NCBI GenBank assembly: GCA_039197065.1
Contig: JBCCUL010000052.1
Coordinates: 1-31,185, forward strand
Direction: 5' to 3'
Length of the DNA: 31,185 nucleotides
Source: JANQPX01 sp039197065
GTDB lineage: Bacteria > Pseudomonadota > Alphaproteobacteria > Geminicoccales > Geminicoccaceae
The notes below the pieces were generated by a model, which saw nothing but the letters and a program-made list of their open reading frames with translations, was not told the DNA's origin and did not search any database. Both the position numbers and the translations under genes were made by a program. This document shows positions 25,701 to 31,185 of the stretch, piece by piece (within the stretch, counting starts at the first letter, position 1; each line of letters begins with the position of its first letter).

Positions 25701-26606
25701 ATGAGTATCGAGGGCGACCAGCGAGAGGTGCCTGCGATCGACAAGATCGCGGTGATCGGTGCGGGTCAGATGGGCAGCGGCATCATCCAGGTTCTTTCGC
25801 TCGCCGGCTACGACGTCGTGCTGCTCGACATCAGCCAGGAAGCCATCGATAAAGCGCTGCAGCGCATCGAAGGGTTGACCGAGCGTCAGGTCGACAAAGG
25901 CACTCTTGAGAACGGCGAGCGCAGCGCCGCACTCGGACGCATCAAGACCGGTACCGATTTCTCGCTACTCGCCGACTGCCAGCTCGTCATCGAGGCCGCG
26001 GTCGAGAATGAAGGGGTCAAGCGCGACATCCTGAACAAGGTCGTCGAGCATGCGCCGGGCGATGCGTTGATCGCCTCGAACACCTCATCGATCTCGATCA
26101 CGCGGCTCGCTGCGGCGACCGATCGCCCCGAACGCTTTATCGGTATGCATTTCATGAACCCGGTGCCGGCGATGAAGCTGGTGGAGCTGATCCGCGGCAT
26201 CGCCACCGACGAAGACACGTTCCAGGCGACCAAGGCGGTCATCGAGCGCCTGGACAAGCGTGCGGTCACCGCTGAGGATTTCCCGGCCTTCATCGTGAAC
26301 CGCATCCTACTGCCGATGATCAACGAGGCCGTCTACACGCTCTATGAGGGCGTCGGCAATGTCGAATCGATCGACACCGCGATGAAGCTCGGCGCCAACC
26401 ACCCCATGGGGCCGCTCGAACTCGCCGATTTCATCGGCCTCGACACCTGCCTCGCCGTCATGCAGGTGCTTTACGAAGGCCTCGCCGACAGCAAATACCG
26501 GCCCTGCCCGCTCATGGTGAAATATGTCGAAGCCGGCTGGCTCGGTCGCAAGACCAAGCGCGGCTTTTACGACTACCGCGGTGAAGTCCCCATCCCCACA
26601 CGCTAG
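25701..26606 (+). CDS. hbdA: 3-hydroxybutyryl-CoA dehydrogenase
   Basis: A 301-residue short-form 3-hydroxyacyl-CoA dehydrogenase, oxidising (S)-3-hydroxyacyl-CoA with NAD+ or working in reverse. The NAD-binding Rossmann loop is VIGAGQMGSGIIQ (Gly20, Gly22, Gly25). The catalytic His150 lies in GMHFMNPVPAMKLVEL, preceded by SNTSSISITRLA. The C-terminal domain has ANHPMGPLELADFIGLDTCL and the closing WLGRKTKRGFYDY. It is slightly longer than the usual 282-293 because of an N-terminal extension (MSIEGDQREVPAID). It follows etfA by 48 bp, probably in one operon, supporting fatty-acid or PHB metabolism. Confidence 0.95.
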   Translation: MSIEGDQREVPAIDKIAVIGAGQMGSGIIQVLSLAGYDVVLLDISQEAIDKALQRIEGLTERQVDKGTLENGERSAALGRIKTGTDFSLLADCQLVIEAAVENEGVKRDILNKVVEHAPGDALIASNTSSISITRLAAATDRPERFIGMHFMNPVPAMKLVELIRGIATDEDTFQATKAVIERLDKRAVTAEDFPAFIVNRILLPMINEAVYTLYEGVGNVESIDTAMKLGANHPMGPLELADFIGLDTCLAVMQVLYEGLADSKYRPCPLMVKYVEAGWLGRKTKRGFYDYRGEVPIPTR

Positions 26607-26668
26607 GCAGCAGGGCTGCGGCCTTGATGCCCTGCCGGCGGCTTGGTGCTCGGCGGGGGGGGAGCGCT

Positions 26669-26941
26669 CTAGTGATGGCCGGTCTCGGCGGCCTGCTGCA
26701 TTCCGGGGCTTCTGGCTTGTTGTGGGCTGTTGCGCTCGCCGGACGTGCACATGATTTTCATGTAGTGCTCGCCGTCGAGATAGTTGGCCATGGCGGTGTC
26801 GGCGAGATAAGCCTGGCCTAGAAAACCGCATCGGCCGAGGCTGCCGACGTCAGGGCCTTGCAGGACCACAACTGAGGTTTCCGGCGTGCAATCGGCTCGG
26901 GCCAAACCGAGCGCGCAGATCAAAATCAGAGTTTTCATCAT
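26669..26941 (-). CDS. small secreted protein, unknown function
   Basis: A 90-residue protein with a short signal peptide (MMKTLILICALGLARA) and a mature part starting DCTPETSVVVLQGPDVGSLGRCGFLGQAYLADTAMANYLDGEHYMKIMCT. Three mature cysteines could form a disulphide. The Gln/Ala/Pro-rich tail is low complexity. GGAG seven bases before the ATG at 26941 supports the start. The pattern (CTPETS, LGRCGFLGQAYLA, GEHYMKI-CT) looks like a small conserved alphaproteobacterial family, but I cannot name a function. It is convergent with hbdA and divergent from the second MetE-like gene. Confidence 0.7.
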   Translation of the reverse strand: MMKTLILICALGLARADCTPETSVVVLQGPDVGSLGRCGFLGQAYLADTAMANYLDGEHYMKIMCTSGERNSPQQARSPGMQQAAETGHH

Positions 26942-27073
26942 AACGTTTCTCCAGACGGCCTGAGAAAATGGCAGCCGTTTTCAAAAATTGTGCACTGCAA
27001 CATACATGCCAGAAAGGCCTGCAACGTCTTAATAAACCTGATGGTTTAGTTGCCATGGAAACTTTCTCTTTAA

Positions 27074-27098
27074 ATGTGATAAAAACTATAAATCACAT
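27074..27098. promoter_or_regulatory. LysR-type T-N11-A dyad upstream of the second MetE-like gene
   Basis: ATGTGAT (27074-27080) and ATCACAT (27092-27098) are perfect 7-bp arms around an 11-bp AT-rich centre, exactly the T-N11-A geometry of LysR-type regulator sites. It lies 84 bp upstream of the 27182 start. In enteric bacteria the LysR-type protein MetR controls metE, so a similar regulator is plausible here; none is encoded in the window. Confidence 0.45.
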
Positions 27099-27181
27099 GC
27101 TATTTTCCAGCGTGACCTGCTTAAGACATCAAACGAATATCCAGGTATGGTGTCTCGACCAGGAAACAGGAGATTTTCGGC

Positions 27182-28222
27182 ATGCTCACCACCACCATCG
27201 GCGCCTATCCAAAGCCGGACGACGTGCCGATCACGGACTGGTTCGACAAGGGCACCGACGATGCCGAGCCGACCGCCGGCTATGCCGAAACGCTCAAGCA
27301 GTATGGCGATCGGATCGATGCGATTTTCGACAAGGCGACGATCGAGGTGGTCAAAGAGCAGGATGATCTCGGCATCGACATTCCGAGCGATGGCGAGGTC
27401 CGGCGCGAGAACTACATCCACTATCACTGCCGCCACCTGAACGGCGTCGATTTCGAGGCGCTCTCCGAAAAGCAGATGCGCGGCCATTTCACGGCGCTGC
27501 TGCCGACCATCACCGCCCCTGTCGAGGCGGGCGATGTCTTTTTGGTGCGTGACTGGCAGGTGGCGCAATCCGCGACCAGGAAGCCGGTCAAGATGACGGT
27601 TCCCGGCCCGATGACCATCGGCGACAGCATCGCGGACGACTTCTACAAGGACCCGGTCGAGCGCGGCGTCGCCTTGGCCGAAGCCCTCAATGTCGAAATC
27701 CGACGCCTTGCCGATGCCGGCTGCCCGGTCATTCAGGTGGACGAGCCGGTGTTCGCAAGAAAGCTCGACCAGGCACTCGCCTTCGGTCTCGAGCATCTGG
27801 ATCGCTGCTTTCACAAAGTGCCGAAAACGATCGAGCGCACCGTTCACATCTGCTGCGGCTATCCCGACAAGCTGGACCCGGACGACGATTATCCAAAGGC
27901 GCCGCGCGAATCCTACGAGGATCTCGCGACAGGCTTGCAGGATGTGGCGGTTGACGCCGTCTCGATCGAGGACGCCCATCGCCATAACGATCTCTCGCTC
28001 CTGGAGCGCTTCACGCGCACCAAGGTGATTTTCGGCGTGATCGCGATCGCCAAGAGCGAGATCGAGGAGGTCGAGGCTGTCCGCGATCGGCTCCGCCAGG
28101 CGCTCGACCATATCGACCTCCACCGTCTGATGGCGGCCCCCGACTGCGGCCTCGGCCTTCTGGGCCGGGACCTCGCCCGACAGAAGCTGCGCGTTCTGAC
28201 CGAGGCGGCGCAATCACTCTGA
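27182..28222 (+). CDS. short MetE-like methionine synthase family protein
   Basis: A 346-residue protein matching only the catalytic half of cobalamin-independent methionine synthase. It starts with TTIGAYPKPDD, and the zinc ligands are intact: His222 and Cys224 (HICCGY), Glu263 (SIEDAHRH) and Cys322 (PDCGLG). The DEPVF segment and the closing PDCGLGLL region are close to true MetE, closer than in the paralogue at 11662-12810. It may make methionine from homocysteine with a methyl-folate or methylcobalamin donor, or act in a short-MetE pathway; the sequence does not decide. GGAG lies just upstream of the ATG. It stands alone, with a LysR-type dyad upstream. Confidence 0.85.
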   Translation: MLTTTIGAYPKPDDVPITDWFDKGTDDAEPTAGYAETLKQYGDRIDAIFDKATIEVVKEQDDLGIDIPSDGEVRRENYIHYHCRHLNGVDFEALSEKQMRGHFTALLPTITAPVEAGDVFLVRDWQVAQSATRKPVKMTVPGPMTIGDSIADDFYKDPVERGVALAEALNVEIRRLADAGCPVIQVDEPVFARKLDQALAFGLEHLDRCFHKVPKTIERTVHICCGYPDKLDPDDDYPKAPRESYEDLATGLQDVAVDAVSIEDAHRHNDLSLLERFTRTKVIFGVIAIAKSEIEEVEAVRDRLRQALDHIDLHRLMAAPDCGLGLLGRDLARQKLRVLTEAAQSL

Positions 28223-28310
28223 ACGGCGATCCCGGCAGGCGTGATCGCCATCACATCGTTAGATCGCGCATGGCTTCACGATCGACAGCATAGTCTGTCG
28301 GGAGGAAGCC

Positions 28311-29180
28311 TTGCGAAAAGTCATTTCAACCCTGGTCTGTCTTGCGGCATTGTCGCCGATGGCCAGCCCCGCCGTTTCCGAGGAGGGCGGTGGTGAGAAA
28401 ATCTTTGCCTCTGAATGGATCGAGCCGTCGGAAACCGGCCAAAGGCTGATCGATGCCGTCTTCAAGGGGCAGATCACGCCTTTGCCCAAGATCCGCCAGG
28501 ACACGCTCGATAAAGCGCTGAAACAGGGCGACTGGGCGACCATGGATGCGGCGAGGCAATCTGCTGCCGGCGACCATGGCGCGATGGCCGTTCTCGATTG
28601 GTCAGCGACCCGGCATCTCGCCGGCTATCTCGGCGCCAGCTCACGTTACGGCCTCGATCTCTACAGCATTGGCAAGGCCACCAGCAGGCCTGACCTCATG
28701 GAAGCGAGCGTCGGCGTCTTCTTCTATCTCTATGGTGTCACCCTGATCGACGGTCACAAATGCACGGACCCGTCGTCTCCCGAGGCCGTCATGAATAAGA
28801 CCGTGGACGCCTACGCGCCGGTGCGCGCCTTCGCCGCCACGCTGTCGCAGGTGAAAATGGATCAGGCAATCGAATATGCAACGGCGTTCGAGAAGCTTGT
28901 CGCGCCGGACCGCGCATCGGACCCGATGGTTTGTGTTCACGGCAAGAAACGCCTGGAACAAATCGTCGCCATCAATGACGACATCAACGCAACATTGAAC
29001 GCCCTCAAACAGCGGGAAAAAGAGCGCGCAGAGCACGGCGAAGTCCGAACCGAGCTGCCGACGCGACAACCGCCTTCCTGGATCAAACCGGAGCAGGAAT
29101 GGCTGAAAGCGGCATCGGACGCACGCGGTTCCCTTCCGGCCTGGCTCTTGGAACTGGGCGCTCGATTGACGGGACGATAG
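28311..29180 (+). CDS. exported protein of unknown function
   Basis: A 289-residue protein with signal peptide MRKVISTLVCLAALSPMASPAVS. The mature part is mostly alpha-helical, with two cysteines (HKCTDPSS and MVCVHGKK) that could pair, a highly charged helix INATLNALKQREKERAEHGE near residues 223-242 and a Pro-rich turn before the C-terminal helix. The start is a TTG at 28311 with a perfect GGAGG five bases upstream; no better ATG exists ahead of the signal. No family recognised. It lies 41 bp before a small membrane protein gene on the same strand, so the two may be co-transcribed. Confidence 0.7.
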   Translation: MRKVISTLVCLAALSPMASPAVSEEGGGEKIFASEWIEPSETGQRLIDAVFKGQITPLPKIRQDTLDKALKQGDWATMDAARQSAAGDHGAMAVLDWSATRHLAGYLGASSRYGLDLYSIGKATSRPDLMEASVGVFFYLYGVTLIDGHKCTDPSSPEAVMNKTVDAYAPVRAFAATLSQVKMDQAIEYATAFEKLVAPDRASDPMVCVHGKKRLEQIVAINDDINATLNALKQREKERAEHGEVRTELPTRQPPSWIKPEQEWLKAASDARGSLPAWLLELGARLTGR

Positions 29181-29221
29181 GCAGGAAGTCGAGTGGCCTT
29201 CAAACGTAAAAAGGGCGTCTC

Positions 29222-29539
29222 ATGTCGACTGACGTGCTTATCACGATCATCGCTCATGCTCTGGCGCTCATGACGTTTGTGCCAGTCTTCTGCGCCATCA
29301 TTTGGGGCATGTTTCAGGTCATTCGCTTCAATTCGATCGTCCTGGAGATCCATGCGACCGTTTCGAAAAAGCCGTATGCCAACCTGTCCGCCATGGCGAA
29401 CTTCTTTGATGATCGGGTTCTGGATCAACGAGAAAAGCGACTTCGTGCCGAAGGCATGACGATCTTAAGCAGGATCATGCTTCTGTTCATGATAGGCGGG
29501 CCGCTGATCGCCGGTCTGGTCATCCTCACTTCGAATTAG
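29222..29539 (+). CDS. small two-helix membrane protein
   Basis: A 105-residue protein with an N-terminal membrane helix (VLITIIAHALALMTFVPVFCAIIWGMF), a central soluble stretch rich in charged residues (DDRVLDQREKRLRAEG) and a second helix (ILSRIMLLFMIGGPLIAGLVILT). Both ends probably face the same side. No known family. It follows the exported unknown protein by 41 bp; they may function together. The ribosome site (GGGCG) is weak. Confidence 0.65.
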   Translation: MSTDVLITIIAHALALMTFVPVFCAIIWGMFQVIRFNSIVLEIHATVSKKPYANLSAMANFFDDRVLDQREKRLRAEGMTILSRIMLLFMIGGPLIAGLVILTSN

Positions 29540-29647
29540 CTTTGGAACCGACATGTTTTTCTCGGCATTGAGCGAACGGCAGACGGATTTCTATCCCGTA
29601 AGACTGCACAAGAGACGATGCAGGCAGATCATGCGGGAGACGAAATC

Positions 29648-29722
29648 ATGTTGCTGACAATCCTGGGCTTTCACCTGTTATGCGCCGTTGTCTTCGCCTT
29701 CATGGCAGCGGAACAGGGGTGA
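29648..29722 (+). CDS. possible 24-residue membrane peptide
   Basis: ATG at 29648 to TGA at 29722 encodes MLLTILGFHLLCAVVFAFMA followed by AEQG: a single hydrophobic helix with a short polar tail. GGGAG lies eight bases upstream of the ATG, good for a start; an in-frame ATG at 29618 is possible but less so. The stop codon is the first base-pairing block of a perfect hairpin. Tiny membrane peptides of this form are often missed in annotation. Expression is unproven. Confidence 0.45.
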   Translation: MLLTILGFHLLCAVVFAFMAAEQG

Positions 29723-29741
29723 TCCACGTCCCACTGGATCA
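29720..29741 (+). terminator. perfect hairpin at the stop of the 24-residue ORF
   Basis: TGATCCA (29720-29726) and TGGATCA (29735-29741) pair perfectly around an 8-nt loop, starting at the TGA of the small ORF. No T-tract follows. It could be a weak terminator or a protein-binding dyad ahead of gpsA. Confidence 0.35.
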
Positions 29742-29796
29742 AACAAAGGCAATCCATTAACACTCGGAGCAGGCTCTTCAGCTAAGGCTCCTTAAT

Positions 29797-30804
29797 ATGA
29801 GCGTCTTAGAAACGATCGCGGTCGTCGGCGCCGGCGCTTGGGGTACGGCGCTTGCGATCAATGCCACTCGCGCCGGCCGCAAGGTCATCCATTGGGGCCG
29901 TGATCGCACGGCGATCAGCACGATGGCCGCGAGACGGGAGAATGCGCGCTATCTCCCCGGCATTCCCCTCGATCCTAGTATCCACGTCACGTCAGATATC
30001 GCCGAAACGGCCGACGCTGACGCGATCCTTCTCGTCGTCCCGGCGCAAACCGTGGCCGAAGTCGCAGGCGCATTACGTCAGGGAGGCCAACCTTTGGCCA
30101 TTTGTGCGAAGGGGCTTGAGAGGAAAAGCGATCGGCGATTATCGGAAATCGTCCGGGACGTGGCCCCCGGCCGTCCTTTGGCGGCCTTGTCGGGGCCGAA
30201 TTTTGCACGGGAGGTGGCGCTTGGTCTGCCGGCGGCGGCGACGCTCGCCTGCCCTGACGAAAAGATCGGGCGCGGCTTCGCCGAGGCTCTAAGCCACGAA
30301 AAATTCCGGCTTTACTGGACTGACGATCTGACCGGCGTCGAGATCGGCGGGGCGCTCAAAAACGTGCTGGCGATCGCTGCCGGCATGGTGGTGGGCAGAG
30401 GGCTCGGCGAGAACGCCAAGGCAGCACTCATCACCCGCGGTCTCGCCGAACTGATGCGTCTCGGCGGGGCACTGGGCGCTCGGCGCGAGACGCTGATGGG
30501 GCTCGCGGGTTTAGGCGATCTGATGCTGACGGCGGGCAGCCCGACCTCGCGCAACATGGCGTTCGGCATGAAGATCGGCGAAGGCGCCGATCCCGTCCGC
30601 CTGCAGCAGGAACCAGGCGCCCTGGTCGAAGGGGCGGCCACGGCCGCTGCCGTCATCCGCCTTGCCCAACGTCAACCCGGGGGACGGTGCCCCCTGCCGG
30701 TTTGTGAGGCGGTGGCGGCTATTCTGGCCGGCCGTCTCGATCTGGACCGGGCGATGGAAGCGTTGATGGCAAGGCCGCTTCGCGCCGAGTCGGATATCGG
30801 CTAA
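29797..30804 (+). CDS. gpsA: glycerol-3-phosphate dehydrogenase [NAD(P)+]
   Basis: A 335-residue cytoplasmic enzyme that reduces dihydroxyacetone phosphate to sn-glycerol-3-phosphate for phospholipid synthesis. The NAD(P) loop is VVGAGAWGTALA (about 9-20). Further signatures are SGPNFAREVALGLPAAAT and the catalytic region GGALKNVLAIAAGMVVGRGLGENAKAALITRGLAELMRLG, followed by GLAGLGDLMLTAGSPTSRNMAFG. Length is typical. The ATG at 29797 has only a weak upstream AAGG. In many related bacteria gpsA adjoins tsaD; here the downstream DNA within the window is non-coding. Confidence 0.95.
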   Translation: MSVLETIAVVGAGAWGTALAINATRAGRKVIHWGRDRTAISTMAARRENARYLPGIPLDPSIHVTSDIAETADADAILLVVPAQTVAEVAGALRQGGQPLAICAKGLERKSDRRLSEIVRDVAPGRPLAALSGPNFAREVALGLPAAATLACPDEKIGRGFAEALSHEKFRLYWTDDLTGVEIGGALKNVLAIAAGMVVGRGLGENAKAALITRGLAELMRLGGALGARRETLMGLAGLGDLMLTAGSPTSRNMAFGMKIGEGADPVRLQQEPGALVEGAATAAAVIRLAQRQPGGRCPLPVCEAVAAILAGRLDLDRAMEALMARPLRAESDIG

Positions 30805-30970
30805 TGCCAACCGCACTTAGAGCCCGTTCGGAAAGTTATCGAATGATTTCATTGACTTGCAGTCGAGGTCAGGTAAGGAAGAGGTCACGGTCTGCAGGAG
30901 CGAAGCTCTGAAGATCCGGCATGACGGGCCCGACCTTCGCCGCGGCGCGGTTGCAGGCGGGGAGGTCGCT

Positions 30971-30991
30971 GAGCGATGCGGCGCATCGCTC
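30971..30991. repeat. perfect 21-bp palindrome
   Basis: GAGCGATGCG (30971-30980), a single G, and CGCATCGCTC (30982-30991): a 10-bp perfect stem in the non-coding DNA after gpsA. It could form a hairpin or a REP-like element. Confidence 0.6.
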
Positions 30992-31044
30992 AAACCCGAT
31001 GACGAGGCCTGAGCAGGCTGCAAGACGACCCTTCGGGTGGCCTT

Positions 31045-31067
31045 GTCCCGTGAACGCTCCCTCTCGC
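31045..31067 (+). repeat. 23-bp direct repeat, copy 1
   Basis: Begins GTCCCGTGAACG and ends CCCTCTCGC; it recurs exactly at 31163-31185, 118 bp downstream. Confidence 0.8.
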
Positions 31068-31162
31068 GTCCACCCTGCGTCGTCCCGGTCTGCAGCCGCA
31101 TCGCGGCGAAGATCCGGCATGCCAAGCCCGACCTTCGGCCTTACAGGCCTGCAGGCGAGGGC

Positions 31163-31185
31163 GTCCCGTGAACGCTCCCTCTCGC
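31163..31185 (+). repeat. 23-bp direct repeat, copy 2
   Basis: An exact second copy of 31045-31067, running to the last base of the window. The repeat may extend further, since the window ends within it. Confidence 0.8.

Larger units (their letters stand above)
30805..31185. other. 381-bp gene-free stretch with internal repeats
   Basis: No open frame here has a credible ribosome site or family match; the longest (minus, 30817-31125) is Arg/Ser/Pro-rich. The stretch carries two diverged ~52-bp copies at 30888-30939 and 31086-31137 (198 bp apart), a 23-bp exact repeat and a 21-bp palindrome. It may continue beyond the window edge. Confidence 0.6.

Noticed and set aside
26990..27181. SAM-type or cobalamin riboswitch before the MetE-like gene
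   Set aside because: I could not find the conserved core of any known riboswitch; only the LysR-type dyad stands out.

Overview
The window reads as the chromosome of a GC-rich alphaproteobacterium, most likely a Hyphomicrobiales (Rhizobiales) member. This rests on codon use and on familiar clusters: moaB, a soluble lytic transglycosylase, a family-4 uracil-DNA glycosylase and ETF-QO; a TPR protein followed by ispE; and a twin-TM protein, PduO-type adenosyltransferase, etfB, etfA and hbdA. Genus cannot be fixed from sequence alone.

Layout. 1-800: small lipoprotein gene and an apparently empty stretch. 802-10888: housekeeping block with patatin-like phospholipase, moaB, slt and udg on the minus strand, then ETF-QO, a TPR protein and ispE on the plus strand, with a small unknown gene between them. 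10997-11072: tRNA-Gln(UUG). 11103-18097: seven-gene minus-strand catabolic/uptake operon. Read in its direction of transcription it holds an SMP-30/gluconolactonase-like protein, a FadR-type GntR regulator, an extracellular solute-binding protein, two CUT1-type permeases, a MetE-C-like methyltransferase and a cupin. No ABC ATPase is present. 18230-21699: a divergent pair, an outer-membrane beta-barrel protein and a 906-residue lipoprotein of unknown function carrying a low-GC segment. 21756-22760: DUF3179 protein. 22972-26606: twin-TM protein, adenosyltransferase, electron-transfer flavoprotein and hydroxyacyl-CoA dehydrogenase. 26669-29722: small secreted, membrane and unknown genes plus a second MetE-C-like protein. 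29797-30804: gpsA. The rest to 31185 is repeat-bearing DNA with no gene.

How it fits together. EtfAB collects electrons from acyl-CoA and other dehydrogenases, and ETF-QO (encoded 16 kb away) passes them to ubiquinone; HbdA acts on a beta-oxidation or PHB intermediate. The 11-18 kb operon looks like an inducible system for import and breakdown of a sugar-like or methylated substrate. Two matching promoter/operator-like sites, upstream of the SMP-30 gene and of the regulator gene, suggest autoregulation by the GntR protein.

The least explained parts are the large lipoprotein with its low-GC insert, the MetE-like gene inside a sugar-type ABC operon, the 21-bp-spaced triple palindrome upstream of udg, and a tRNA-Gln whose first acceptor pair appears to be U-U. 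No phage, CRISPR array or insertion sequence was recognised.
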